A DNA stretch of 64,000 bases from Ceratodon purpureus. Its lineage: Eukaryota; Streptophyta; Bryopsida; Pseudoditrichales; Ditrichaceae. Made by a program: the position numbers and the translations under genes. Shown piece by piece: positions 44,033 through 54,439 of this stretch. A model generated the notes under the pieces. That model was not told the origin of the DNA. It was given only the letters and a program-made list of their open reading frames with translations, and ran no database searches. The stretch is taken from NCBI GenBank assembly GCA_014871385.1, contig CM026422.1:12450831-12514830 (forward strand). Reading direction: 5' to 3'. The stretch's first letter is position 1, and the number at the start of each line of letters is the position of its first letter.

Positions 44033-46300
44033 ATGGCGGATCCGGAACATGATGAGATTGGAGGAACCGGGAAGAGGAACAGGCCGAAGGGAATGTGCCA
44101 CAACTTTTCTTGGGAGATCCTAGACAACAAAAACATTGTAGCAGAAGAAGGCTGGGAATCTGTAGGGGAGATTTTCTGGACTTTCAAGGAGTGCAAGAAG
44201 TATGTGAAGATGTATCACATTGACAAGTTATGGCCCCGAGAAGAACACGAGATGAACACACGGACTTTTAGTTGCAAGCCCTGGTCATGCATGGATGACC
44301 ATTTCTTGCATCGGGCATATGAAGTCTGGACTACTATGTTTGGGCAACGGAAGCCCAGCAAAGGCCATTTCAATTATACCATTTGCAGTATGGTATATGC
44401 GGAGCTAATATTGAAGCGGAAGATTAGGTGGTGTACGTACCCCACTACGAAAGACAGGCCGTTGCAAATTGGATGGATGGTAACAGACATTCCGGATTTA
44501 TATCTGATCGATCCTTTGCAAGCACAGAAGGTTGTAGCGGAGTTCCGAAAGCGGCAGTGGCCACATCTAAAGAGCTTTCCGAAGAATGAAGTAAAAAAAG
44601 TACAGAATGAAACTCCGCATCGTCCAGAGGAAAAGAAGCCCGTTGCCATTGCCAATGTGATCGCTACGATGTTCCCCGTTGCCACAGAAACTAATGCCCC
44701 TACTATTCCTAGAGCAGACCTGGAAATCACGGTGAAATCTTCCAACGATACAAAGGGCAAGGCAGCCGTAGATGAGGTGGAAGTGGAGGTGGACAATGAC
44801 TGCTCAACACATCTTACGGCTGCGGAAGCCGGATGCTCCAACCCTCGTTCAGTGGATGATGGTCCAAGTTCCTTGGCAATAGTACAAGTGCCTACCGAAG
44901 AGGATAGCACAAAGGATGCAGTTCATTCCATTTCGGAGATTATGGAGCTGGTGAAGTCGATGCCAAACAATGAATCATTGAAGGAGTTACTAGATTTTAG
45001 CATCAAATTGACGGAGGTGTCCTCTGATGAACAGCGTGGGGGCTTAGAGAATACCACAGAGGGAGACGCTGCAAGAAAAACCACGGAGGAAGTGCAACAA
45101 ATTCATAATGTGTTGAAGATTGCACACACCCTGAAAGAAGGGGCTTCCGTATTATGCGCTATGGCACCAGATCTCATAAATATGGCTCATGCATTTGGAA
45201 GTATCACTCCGGGCATGATACAGGGTGCCCTTGGCTTTGACACTTTGGCATCTTCCATTAAGCCTCTTCTGGAAGACCGTGTGAAGTTAGGCGAAGAGAA
45301 CGTGGCTCTGAGTAAGGATTTAATGGATGCAACGGAACAAATCAAGAGTTTGACAAGAAGGTTGGACCATGTGAAGATGAGTTTTTTTGCACAATTGGAA
45401 GAGTGCAAAATCTACCACCCGGTAGAGAAGGAGAAAAACAAAACAAAAGAAGTGAAGCAGGAAGTGGTGAAGAAGGAAGTGGTGAAGAAGGAAGTGGTGA
45501 AGGTGGAAGGAAAGGATCGTATCATTGAAGTACTGAGCGATGGTGAGGATTCCGATGACCTTGGCCTTTCTAAATTTTCAAATAAAAGTGGAGATGGGGC
45601 CACACAAGGGATGGCGTCTCAGAAGTCTATAATGACATCTGGTCCAGTTCCATTGGACATTGGCTCTAGCCAAGCAACACCAGGACATGAGGATAGAGGA
45701 AAAGGGCCAATGGATGATTCAATAGAATTAGACATTCTTTTACGGGATTTGGAGGTGGCTAGAAGGGAAAGAGACGAGGCCCGTACGGAACTGGAAAGGC
45801 TGAAGACCACCATAAAGATGGTAGATGATACACCATCTTCCATAAGGGCATTATCATGGCTTGGTTGGGTCCACAAACTACGAGATAAGGAGACAATAGT
45901 CTCTAGAGCACAACAGGATATGAAGAAATGTGCAATTACTTCCATGGATGTCGAAGAAGCTATCCAATCATCTTTACAGAAGTATAACGAGGCAGCAGCC
46001 AAGGGCGGCGAGGATGCTACAAAAATCACAATATGGCGCGATGTAGGAGAAATGATGGAGCGCACATTACATAGTTCCAAAAATAAAGAAGGGGTCATTG
46101 ACTGGGCGCTAGAGGTCGAGGAGGGGTGGATGCCGTACGATGTACTATCATCTCATTTGGATGAATCGAAACGTGTGGTTATCCATACCCGCAAACCGTC
46201 GGAGGAATATTCGAAGGAAACGTGTCCCATCTGTAGCACGACGTGGTATACGTATTCCTCCGGAAGGCACTTAATTGACACTAAACACCCTCCAAAGTGA
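44033..46300 (+). CDS. Gene C: CK-x-Y domain protein with coiled coils and C-terminal zinc knuckle
   Basis: Intact 755-codon ORF. The N-terminal domain (about residues 35-140) has FKECKKYVKMYHIDKLWP and SMVYAELILKRKIRWCTY and is homologous to gene B. A Ser/Thr/Glu-rich linker follows. Residues 290-460 are helical with coiled-coil character. Around residue 470 there are four tandem KKEVV-type pentads (KQEVVKKEVVKKEVVKKEVV). Another coiled coil (RERDEARTELERLKTTIK) precedes a C-terminal cluster CPICSTTWYTYSSGRHL...H, a possible C2H2-like zinc site. I do not recognise the family. The shared leader and array with the kinase-like gene suggest common control. Confidence 0.72.
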   Translation: MADPEHDEIGGTGKRNRPKGMCHNFSWEILDNKNIVAEEGWESVGEIFWTFKECKKYVKMYHIDKLWPREEHEMNTRTFSCKPWSCMDDHFLHRAYEVWTTMFGQRKPSKGHFNYTICSMVYAELILKRKIRWCTYPTTKDRPLQIGWMVTDIPDLYLIDPLQAQKVVAEFRKRQWPHLKSFPKNEVKKVQNETPHRPEEKKPVAIANVIATMFPVATETNAPTIPRADLEITVKSSNDTKGKAAVDEVEVEVDNDCSTHLTAAEAGCSNPRSVDDGPSSLAIVQVPTEEDSTKDAVHSISEIMELVKSMPNNESLKELLDFSIKLTEVSSDEQRGGLENTTEGDAARKTTEEVQQIHNVLKIAHTLKEGASVLCAMAPDLINMAHAFGSITPGMIQGALGFDTLASSIKPLLEDRVKLGEENVALSKDLMDATEQIKSLTRRLDHVKMSFFAQLEECKIYHPVEKEKNKTKEVKQEVVKKEVVKKEVVKVEGKDRIIEVLSDGEDSDDLGLSKFSNKSGDGATQGMASQKSIMTSGPVPLDIGSSQATPGHEDRGKGPMDDSIELDILLRDLEVARRERDEARTELERLKTTIKMVDDTPSSIRALSWLGWVHKLRDKETIVSRAQQDMKKCAITSMDVEEAIQSSLQKYNEAAAKGGEDATKITIWRDVGEMMERTLHSSKNKEGVIDWALEVEEGWMPYDVLSSHLDESKRVVIHTRKPSEEYSKETCPICSTTWYTYSSGRHLIDTKHPPK

Positions 46301-47288
46301 ACCACTCCGTGTTCGTTCCCACGAAGACCTATAGTTTTCTTTCTTTTAGACTTTAACGGAAATCACCACCAGTGTCCGACCGTACACCGTCTTACAGACG
46401 GTTGGACAAATCCGGTAGTTTTTGCCTCGTTCCTATTTTCCGGCTTTTTAGACTAGTGGCCGGTTCCCACTGATCCGTCTATCCTTTCAAGTGGCTGGAT
46501 TTTCCACCGTCCCGTAACTTATAGTGGCTGGACACCCCACTGTTCCTATCTACCACCCGAGAAGTGGAGTAATAATCCTTCCGTACGGCTAGGGACCGGT
46601 CCGGATAACTACTCAGTGCCGGTTACGGATACGGAAATCATACTACAATGACATCACCTTACGGCTGCGCAGTATTCTACTATACTATCTCCCTTCCGGA
46701 TTGGTTCGCAGTAGGACATCCGGCTTTTATCCCATCTACAGGAAGCGACCGGTCCGTTTCCGGATCCCGGTGTACACACGACTCTCCGTGTCCTTGAGAC
46801 TACCAGCCCTGCTGCAATACGTCTCTCCTTCCCTACGGGCTCCTTCCGGGACTGGAAACCGTCAACACTCGACGCTTGACACCTCCCCAGTCTCTCCGGG
46901 CGCTCTCCTGACCTTCCTACTGTTCAACACTCCTCCGGAACACTACTGAAGACAATAGAACCACAAACCATACGGCAACGGACCCGTCAGCAGCCGGTTG
47001 ACACAACAAATCCAAAAGTATATTCTAAATTGCAACAACAAAACGGCGTACAAAAACAAGGCCCCGGCCTTGGGAAAACGTCTATCTTAAATACTAAAAC
47101 CTATCGGTTCCTAAAGCGACCAAGTGGCCCACCGAGATCCAAAAATTCCGGATCTTGGATCCGGGAATCCCGGACCGGTGGCCGCCTTCTATTCCTAGTT
47201 ACTGCCGTTATCTATCCGGATTGGCAGCCGGGTGCACTGGAGCCCCATCGTTAGTCGCTGCCATTTTATCCGGTCCTTATCCTAAACC
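46301..47288. other. CCGG-rich downstream spacer
   Basis: No convincing gene. The words ACCGG, TCCGG and CCGGT occur very often, as they do within and around genes D and E, and are rare elsewhere. This suggests the D/E unit begins about here. Confidence 0.45.
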
Positions 47289-49157
47289 CTACTCCTTGTG
47301 CTTATCGAGCCGGGGACTGTGCCGGGTTCCGTCCAACCGTTCCTTCCTCTGTACCCGCTTCAGTTTCTTCAACGGGGGGTCTTCTTCCGGAGCCGCAGAT
47401 GCTGACGGTTCACTGGACTTCCGGGATCGTTCTGCTTGAGCTGCCGGGGATGGAGATCGTGCCGCCACCGGAACTGCGCTGAGATCCACCTGGAGCGTTT
47501 CCGGAGATCCCTGTACCGGTATAAAATCTTCCGGTGGCGGTCTCTGGTCCGGTTCCAAGGGAATGTTTCCGGGGTTAACAGTCTCGACTCCATCCAAGTT
47601 GGGTAGAGTGTGCAGACTGCTCAAGGTGTCCGGAATAGGATCCTCCAGCGGGTGTCCTATCTCCTGTTGGGCGGGCCGGATGGCCGACCGTATCGGAGAG
47701 GCTGGAGGTGGCACCGGTGCCGGTTCCCTGGTTGGGGACGGTGGTCTGGGATCCTCTTGGTTTGCCGGTGGCCCTGATGACGGACCGGCCTCTGCATAAC
47801 CGAGGATTTCCACCAGGTTCTTCATCATCGTCCATGTGTCCCTCATCACCTGCGTCCGGTCGTGCATGAACTTTATAATATTCTTCGTAGTCGGATCCGG
47901 TTGACGGGTCAGGAAAGCTTGGTAAACGGCGCACTGATTGGCCACATCTACCGGAAGAGCTAAAGTGGCCTTGATCTCGGCGACCGACCGGATGGCCTCG
48001 ACTGCCCGCTCACGGGCGTCATTGAAATCCTTCCGGGCATCACGCACCTCCTCCTCGAGCTTCCGATTCGTCTCCCGGTACTTCGCCAGCCGGTCCATGT
48101 GCTTCTCCTGGAGACCGGCCAAGTCCCGCTGCTTGCGAAGAATGTTCAGGCAATCCTCCAACCGGTCCGAACCCGTAAGGATCATTACCTCCCTAGCCAA
48201 CCGGCCCTCGGCCTTCCTAGTCGACTGTAAGAACCGGGCATATGTCGTTGCCTGCTCCGATAGGTTAACTAAGTCCTGGTACGGATCTCCGGTGTGCTCC
48301 GGTGGTCCGGTGGGCTGTTGGACCTCCGTGTTCAGGGTTCGCTTGGCCGGTGCGGGAGTCCGAGGTGATCCGGATGGCTGTCCTTTCTCCGGGCTAGGAC
48401 GGGGTCTCTTGGCCGGCGTGGGGGAGACCTCAATAACATCATCCTCGTCGTCCTGGTCGGACACTTCTTCCGGCTCAGCGAACTGCTGATAGCTTAAGAG
48501 CATATCGTACTCCCGGACCTCTTCAGCAGTCAACAGTCCCTTAGTACGGTAGAGGTGGATGAGGAAAGACGGAAGGCAGGTGGCCTGCTTCTTGGTCTTC
48601 CGGAGATTGGCCACCTGTCGGTCGACTATCGTCTTCATCATGACCCCCCAGTCCACCGTGAATTCACCGATCATGGCCCCAATGAAAACGGACGCCCACT
48701 TGTTGGTGATCCGTTTGGGCTTTTCCGGATGGAAGATAGGGTTCATAAACCCTACTACTCTCCGGGCCTCCGGATCCGCAATGTCATCCACCACCCATCC
48801 TTCTCTCGGGTCTCCGGTCCCCTTGAGATACTGATGTACGAAGTCCCGGGGCTCCGGCGTCGAGACCTCGCCGCCGGAGTTCTTGAAACCATACGTCTCC
48901 CTCCAGAGCTGGGCCGACCACTTATCCGGCTCTCCCCGGATGGTTCCTCGATTCTCAGGATCCTTGACGAGGATCTCCTGGGCCGGAAGGGCAAACTTCC
49001 AACCCCATGCCTTGTCCAGTAGGACCTCACAACCCATAGACTCTAAGGCGGTCCGGAGGAGCTCCTTCTCCTTTTCTCCGGCCGGTATCAACGGCATCAC
49101 CCGTTGTACCCTGAACGACTGTCCTTCCGCCGCCGGTTCTTTCCCTTTCCTACCCAT
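47289..49157 (-). CDS. Gene D: globular head plus long coiled coil, plant-transposon-associated type
   Basis: Intact 622-codon ORF from ATG 49157. Residues 15-230 form a globular domain (WGWKFALPAQEILVKDP, WSAQLWRETYGFKN, VVGFMNPIFHPEKPKR, FIGAMIGEFTVDWG). An acidic EVSDQDDEDDVIEVS patch and a basic Pro-rich linker follow. A coiled coil spans about residues 290-430 (YRETNRKLEEEVRDARKDFN). The tail is Pro/Ser-rich with a basic end. The overall build resembles the protein at 61080-63455 and plant ORFs annotated as putative transposon proteins, but I cannot identify a catalytic site. It is transcribed divergently from gene E across a 560-bp spacer. Confidence 0.68.
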   Translation of the reverse strand: MGRKGKEPAAEGQSFRVQRVMPLIPAGEKEKELLRTALESMGCEVLLDKAWGWKFALPAQEILVKDPENRGTIRGEPDKWSAQLWRETYGFKNSGGEVSTPEPRDFVHQYLKGTGDPREGWVVDDIADPEARRVVGFMNPIFHPEKPKRITNKWASVFIGAMIGEFTVDWGVMMKTIVDRQVANLRKTKKQATCLPSFLIHLYRTKGLLTAEEVREYDMLLSYQQFAEPEEVSDQDDEDDVIEVSPTPAKRPRPSPEKGQPSGSPRTPAPAKRTLNTEVQQPTGPPEHTGDPYQDLVNLSEQATTYARFLQSTRKAEGRLAREVMILTGSDRLEDCLNILRKQRDLAGLQEKHMDRLAKYRETNRKLEEEVRDARKDFNDARERAVEAIRSVAEIKATLALPVDVANQCAVYQAFLTRQPDPTTKNIIKFMHDRTQVMRDTWTMMKNLVEILGYAEAGPSSGPPANQEDPRPPSPTREPAPVPPPASPIRSAIRPAQQEIGHPLEDPIPDTLSSLHTLPNLDGVETVNPGNIPLEPDQRPPPEDFIPVQGSPETLQVDLSAVPVAARSPSPAAQAERSRKSSEPSASAAPEEDPPLKKLKRVQRKERLDGTRHSPRLDKHKE

Positions 49158-49718
49158 CCTGCTAAATCCTCCTCTCCGTCACTCCGGTAACACCTGCACG
49201 CACGATCCTCACCACAATCTCTCGCCTAACGGAAACACTTCCGTCTCACCGTCTCTCTCCTACCGTCTAACCCTAACTGCGCCCACCGCCTTAGAGCGCA
49301 AGGACCCGTCGTGCCACAAAATGACAAAGAGAAAGGAAGAGCATGGCGGTCCTTCCTCCTTTTATACCTGCCCTCGCGCCTACCCGTTCGTAGCTCATCA
49401 TGACGGACGGTCGTAGCCCCTCATCATTGGACGGTCGCGACCGGCGGCGCTTTAATGGTTGCAGCCATTATCCCCGTGTGCGTTGTACCGTTTGGCGGCT
49501 ATCCTTAAGTCTGCCGGGTCAGGGCTCTGTCATATGGACTGTACCCGTCTCTCCTCCACCGCAGACGACCGGATCTCACCCGGCTGGCCTTCCGGTCACT
49601 TATTTGTTCAGCCGACCGGCTTAACCGGTTGTTTTACTTATAGGCTTAGGACTTCCGTATTTCTAACATAAAATTTTTAATTTTTTTATCATTTTCCTAC
49701 CGGAATTAGTATTCCGGC
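49158..49718. promoter_or_regulatory. Bidirectional promoter between genes D and E, CCGG-rich
   Basis: A 560-bp spacer between divergent genes with many ACCGG/CCGGT words. For gene D a TATA box reads TATAAAAG on the minus strand at 49359-49366, about 190 bp from its ATG. No equally clear TATA box is visible for gene E. Confidence 0.5.
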
Positions 49719-50741
49719 GTGTCAACCGTGGAAATCACTTTCCACACCATCTGTCAACAATATTTTGGGCCGGAAGGGGCCTTTGAGATGGGAAATTGTA
49801 ATCACAAGTTCCACATAACTTGCATCGCGAAGGCTGCTTTAAACAACAAACAGTGTGTTATGTGTCGCTCCCCAATTAGTTCACGTTTTTACGAGATGCT
49901 GGGACTACAACACGTGATGCCGCCTGGGCATGAGTTTGATCGGTGGAATTTACCACTAGACCAACTACCTAAGAAAGAGCTGAATTATTATGATTGGGGC
50001 AAATCACTGGCTTGGAACCCGGAGACAATGACTCACCAACTATCTACGGCTAACGATGCCGGAATGGACGATTTTTCATGGATGACACACGACTATGAGG
50101 TGGAGATGAGGGCAAGTGAAATTCCGGATGCCAAGGACCGAGAATTTTTTTGTAGGAACTTCGGTGGACATTGGAGTATACATGGCAATCGCTTCTTCCG
50201 GTTTCCAAAACCGGAAGTTGTGGTAGATGCCGACGGTAAGAGAAGAGAAGTAGAACGGGACTATGGCCAACTTGATGAGTACAAGATGTATGACAGAACC
50301 CCGGTTGGTAGGGCACTTGTATTGGCCAAACTAGAAGAAGCCATTCAGCATCGTCGCACTTTTACAGAGGAATCCTTCAAATATTCGGACCTAGACTACT
50401 GGGTGATCACTAAGAAGTTTGACGATGCTCTTCATAAAATAGTTAACGACTGGAGGAGGGCACTTCGTGCGGAGGATAATTCCTCTCGTTGGTCACGCAA
50501 TAGGATTGAGAAGATTGTGCAAGAAACAGTAGCCAAGATTGACAAGGCAAAGGAGTTGTGGAACGGGAAGAATTCCAAGAAGCGCAATCGAGACAACCCT
50601 TATGAAGATGATCCCGAATGGGGGGAAGATAATCGTCGTTCTTTGGATCGCGTGGAAGAAGAATATCGATCGGGGGGTACGATTACACATCCAAGCCAGC
50701 GACGCCAAACTCGGAGGTCAAATGCAAACAATGGACGTTGA
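49719..50741 (+). CDS. Gene E: RING-like protein with variant first ligand
   Basis: The open frame begins after an in-frame TAG. Its first in-frame start-like codon is GTG (49719), and the first ATG lies inside the finger, so an unseen 5-prime exon or a non-ATG start is needed. An acceptor TTAG|TATTCC precedes it. The N-terminal finger reads HTIC, then CNHKFHITC, then CVMC: a RING-H2-like pattern with His instead of Cys as first ligand. The middle is rich in aromatic and charged residues (GGHWSIHGNRFFRFPKPE), and the C-terminus is basic and acidic-mixed (KNSKKRNRDNPYEDDPE). An E3 ligase role is possible, as is a DNA-binding or structural zinc role. It is divergent from gene D. Confidence 0.6.
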   Translation: MSTVEITFHTICQQYFGPEGAFEMGNCNHKFHITCIAKAALNNKQCVMCRSPISSRFYEMLGLQHVMPPGHEFDRWNLPLDQLPKKELNYYDWGKSLAWNPETMTHQLSTANDAGMDDFSWMTHDYEVEMRASEIPDAKDREFFCRNFGGHWSIHGNRFFRFPKPEVVVDADGKRREVERDYGQLDEYKMYDRTPVGRALVLAKLEEAIQHRRTFTEESFKYSDLDYWVITKKFDDALHKIVNDWRRALRAEDNSSRWSRNRIEKIVQETVAKIDKAKELWNGKNSKKRNRDNPYEDDPEWGEDNRRSLDRVEEEYRSGGTITHPSQRRQTRRSNANNGR

Positions 50742-51207
50742 GTAGAGTATTTACGTTGGACATGGTACCCGCATTACTACGGTTAATGTGACAATACACT
50801 GGGTGATAGTCGTATTTAGAGCAGTATATATATATATATACATTGGTTGCGGAGCCAAGTGTATGGACTTTACACTACTTCTATATGTACTTGCAAAAAT
50901 TACCTTTGGTTTTAATACAATTTCATTTATGTTTTATCGGAGTTGCATTTGTGTTGAAAGAATTGTTAGTACTTAGATGCATCGAACTTCATATGTAGAT
51001 TGTGTACATTCATTACGAGAAAGAAATTGCGAGAAGTACAATCCAAGTAAAAATAAGTACACAACGTGGAGGACAATATTGAAGAGGCAAGCACCACCGC
51101 TTAAATGAGATATAATATGATAATGGTTTCTAGAAATGGACATTCATAAAAGAGTGGCATTCTAGGGTGGTGCACTGGAAATGCCGCCTTCTAACTATCG
51201 TGCCCAA
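50742..51207. other. Spacer between gene E and the hAT gene
   Basis: AT-rich, with an (AT)n tract near 50824-50840. No gene is seen. It probably holds the convergent 3-prime UTRs of gene E and the hAT transposase. Confidence 0.4.
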
Positions 51208-54200
51208 TCAGGCCACATAATCGCTGTCGTCCTTCACTTCGGCCCCACTAGGACCGGAAGAATCGTATTCGTCATCGCCATCGCTCTCGCGTACCTTCTT
51301 CACCCTCGCCTTACTCTTCTTCTTTGACTCGAATGGGTTCAGGAATTTCTTTGGGCCATTCGGGTCATCCAAAGGAGTTTTTGGCCTACCAGGATTGAAA
51401 GCCAACACCTTCTGAGTCTTGTCTACAGCCTTTCGCTTGGACGTGGCTCTAGCAGGGGGTTTCTCAGGAAATATGTCCGGTTTTCCCAAAGCCAACTTCG
51501 GCCCAAAGAGATTCCCAATTGGAAGTCCGTCATCAGTAGAGAGGAGGCCCGGGTCCGCTTGTTGGGTTCGGACCAATCTCTTCCTACATTTCTCCGCTAC
51601 TTCAGCAGCCTTAGCATCTGCCTTCATTTTTTTAGACAACTCAACCAACCTCGTGGACGATTCGAACCCACCAACTTGGACCCTAGTCTTTGCAGTTCCA
51701 AACAATGTGCGAGATGCACCCGATACGGGTACGGGCACATCCTCCTTTGTAGTGGGTGGAACCATATCGTCCTTCAGGCGGTTGAAGTTTGGAGAAACAA
51801 CCTTAGAAGTATCAATGGTGGGGTCTCCCTCTTTCTTTGGTATGACCAAATCCACGGTAGTATGAGAGGATCCTCCCCGGAGAATCTTATCACTGTTTAA
51901 TAAACCGTCTCCATTCAAAAAAGAGGAAAGAGGAATCGTATCCTCCTCGTTGGTACCTTCTTCTTCGACATCATCATACTCGAAAGCACGCTCCATTGGC
52001 GCATGAGAACAACGGGATTTTCCTTTCGGAGACACCTCGAGGTCGTCGACTGGGGCCTCGATGGGGGGGTCAATTGATAGATCATCGAAGGGTAGATCAA
52101 CATCAGACTCACTAGAGTAGTCAACATCCTCGGTTTCCACGGCCTTCGGATCCTCCTTCCCCTCCAACTCCCCGTAGAACCTGCCTAAGGCACTCAACTT
52201 GGACTGGGAAATTATCTTGGAATTTGTATACACAAACACGAGGTCATTAGCCCTCTCCGGAAGTAAACGGTTTCGCTTCCTGTCGTGGACAAAGGAGTAG
52301 CTACTCCAATTCCGCTCGCATGAAGAAGAAGACAGGGGCTGAGCTAAAATCCTTTTTGCAATTGGGGAAATGAATTTACCAGCGGATCCGTATATATCCC
52401 ACCAACCAAAAGGCGGCAGTTGTGACTTAGAGGATTCACGTACGTCACGAAACGGAGGATAAGCTTCACGAAATGCAAAGAACTCTTCTATGACCACTTC
52501 CTTCAGTGTCGGAGGAGCCATCGACAACAAGACCTCCTTCGCCGATGCCATTGCATCACTATCATTGCGAAGGTCCTCATCGTCAATAAGATAAGGGTTT
52601 AGAAGCGCAGCAGCACACTGTAAGGGTGATTTAATCATGGCTTTACGCTCGTAAAATGAGTCCTTGCAGTAATCAGCATTGTCTGAGTCTAGTTTGAAGG
52701 GCTCTTGGCGTAAAGAGAGAACATGCTTCTCAAGGTTGCGGAGAACAACGTAGGCTTTACCCAATGCTGATTCCTTCGCATCAAACTCTCGTAGGGCATA
52801 TACAACGGGACTCGTCATCCACTTGAAGTTTGCACATTGCTCCCAGAAAACGTCATCCAAGACAACCCTCTTAACATCGCGTGAGATCTTCGCTTTGTCA
52901 CGGGCAGATAAAGTCTTCTTCGTTTCGTAGTTTCTCCAGTCAGGATCCACAACGCTCTGCTCCAATGCTCCTCGAACCTTCAGTAGACGCGAAATCATAA
53001 TGTAGTGCGATGCAAACCTAGTCTGACCAGGCATCAGCAAGCTAAGTTTTGCCTCGTGCTTTCGAAATACCGAGAGTGGCATTTGCCTTATCTTTATGAA
53101 CTTAACCAAGTTCTTAGCCCGATCTAGGAGCTCCTTCACCCACTTCATCTTACTCCAATCCTCCAACAAAAGGTCCATCGCATGGGCAGCACATCCTTGG
53201 ACAAATATGGATGGATAGAGTGCTTGGACCAACTTTCCGGCATTAAGCATCACCGGAGCATTATCGTAGCATACTTGAATGATGTTCTGTTCTCCAACTT
53301 GTTGGATAAACTTCTCAATGACGGTTGCTACGAAAACAGCATCCTTCTCTTTCCCACTCGTGTCAACGGCTCCCAAGAATAACTCACTAGCTGGAGATAC
53401 CAGCATTGCGTTTATTAGAGGGCGACTGCTTACAGAAGTCCACCCATCGAGGGCCAACGTTCCCCCGTACTTCCTAACACTTGAAAAAATCCTATCATTC
53501 AAGGAAGTCTCCAAATCAGTCCTTGCTTGGGCTAGTAAATTTGTTCGGAGATGGTGGTAAGATGGAGGTGTGTATGATCTCTTCATGTTGGACGTCTTCA
53601 ACACCGCGTCCTTGAAAGAGGCACTCTGAGCCACGTTAAACGAGATACTGTTCTCGTAAAAAAATGTGGCCCATGCTTTGTCGCATTCCCGCCTCTGAGT
53701 CTCTTCGAAGCCCTCTTGAAGGGTAGATTGCCTCTTTGCCTTCAAAGGAGGAAACGGTCCACTACCTTCCCCCGGAAAAGTGGAAATGAAAGGTACACCC
53801 TCACCAATTAAAACGGGTTCATTCTTCGGAGTAGAAACCCGGGATCCAGCGCATGAGTCCACATCCATGGGAGTGTTCACTCTCGGGGATATATTGCCAC
53901 GAGTCACCGGGGAAGTACTCTGCTCCGACATGAATATTCTGGAGTCGTTAGGGAATTTGCCACCGCAATTCTTGAACAAGGACAGTATAGCGGGTGACAA
54001 ATTAGTGCAACGACCTACTCCACTAGTCCGTACCCCTAGAACTTTGTCATAGCCCAAATGACTGAGCATCCGCTCAATCCTCATTGCGAAAGTGTTCTTG
54101 CATAGCATACATTGAACCATCTCAGTCTTCTTCTTCTCCGCATCGCTCATATGGACTTCGGTATACCATGGGGAGTAACTTTTAGACGCCATTGGTGCAC

Positions 54201-54288
54201 TTGATAGATCGCCCGGAAAAACTTCAAAAAATCGGGGTACCACGTCCTCAAGAGAACTAGAGCCTCCGAAGAAGCTCCAATTCAACAC
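51208..54288 (-). CDS. hAT-family transposase (DUF659 plus hAT dimerisation domain)
   Basis: Intact single-exon ORF of 1,026 codons. A degenerate BED-like finger (CMLCKNTF...SHL) lies at residues 40-80. The DUF659 core has candidate catalytic Asp residues in LDGWTS (D281) and CYDNAPVM (D342), then GCAAHAMDLLLEDW and GQTRFASHY. The C-terminal hAT dimerisation block is at residues 625-690 (FGWWDIYG, LAQPLSSSSCERNWSSYS, KRNRLLPERANDLVF). An acidic, low-complexity tail of about 330 residues follows, longer than usual. ATG 54288 is chosen because it is the first after the TATA box; ATG 54192 (MASKSYSPWY) is an alternative. All expected blocks are present, so it could be active. Short hAT terminal repeats were not found. 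Confidence 0.88.
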   Translation of the reverse strand: MLNWSFFGGSSSLEDVVPRFFEVFPGDLSSAPMASKSYSPWYTEVHMSDAEKKKTEMVQCMLCKNTFAMRIERMLSHLGYDKVLGVRTSGVGRCTNLSPAILSLFKNCGGKFPNDSRIFMSEQSTSPVTRGNISPRVNTPMDVDSCAGSRVSTPKNEPVLIGEGVPFISTFPGEGSGPFPPLKAKRQSTLQEGFEETQRRECDKAWATFFYENSISFNVAQSASFKDAVLKTSNMKRSYTPPSYHHLRTNLLAQARTDLETSLNDRIFSSVRKYGGTLALDGWTSVSSRPLINAMLVSPASELFLGAVDTSGKEKDAVFVATVIEKFIQQVGEQNIIQVCYDNAPVMLNAGKLVQALYPSIFVQGCAAHAMDLLLEDWSKMKWVKELLDRAKNLVKFIKIRQMPLSVFRKHEAKLSLLMPGQTRFASHYIMISRLLKVRGALEQSVVDPDWRNYETKKTLSARDKAKISRDVKRVVLDDVFWEQCANFKWMTSPVVYALREFDAKESALGKAYVVLRNLEKHVLSLRQEPFKLDSDNADYCKDSFYERKAMIKSPLQCAAALLNPYLIDDEDLRNDSDAMASAKEVLLSMAPPTLKEVVIEEFFAFREAYPPFRDVRESSKSQLPPFGWWDIYGSAGKFISPIAKRILAQPLSSSSCERNWSSYSFVHDRKRNRLLPERANDLVFVYTNSKIISQSKLSALGRFYGELEGKEDPKAVETEDVDYSSESDVDLPFDDLSIDPPIEAPVDDLEVSPKGKSRCSHAPMERAFEYDDVEEEGTNEEDTIPLSSFLNGDGLLNSDKILRGGSSHTTVDLVIPKKEGDPTIDTSKVVSPNFNRLKDDMVPPTTKEDVPVPVSGASRTLFGTAKTRVQVGGFESSTRLVELSKKMKADAKAAEVAEKCRKRLVRTQQADPGLLSTDDGLPIGNLFGPKLALGKPDIFPEKPPARATSKRKAVDKTQKVLAFNPGRPKTPLDDPNGPKKFLNPFESKKKSKARVKKVRESDGDDEYDSSGPSGAEVKDDSDYVA

Positions 54289-54396
54289 ACTTCTGAACGC
54301 CGCCGTTCACCATGCAACAGATCCACACGTATATTAGTGCAACTAGTAGCACATGGAGTACAATTCAGAAGTGTAATGGCAACTTTCAGGAGGGGT

Positions 54397-54404
54397 CTTT
54401 TATA
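54397..54404 (-). promoter_or_regulatory. TATA box of the hAT gene
   Basis: TATAAAAG on the minus strand (GAGTATAAAAGACCCC), directly downstream of the GC array and 109 bp before ATG 54288. This is the clearest core promoter in the block. Confidence 0.75.
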
Positions 54405-54439
54405 CTCATTCCCTGAAATGCCAAGGGGTAAGCCCTAAA

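Noticed and set aside
47155..48489. Plus-strand ORFs opposite gene D
   Set aside because: They are antisense shadows. Gene D has the longer frame, domain-like composition and a TATA box.
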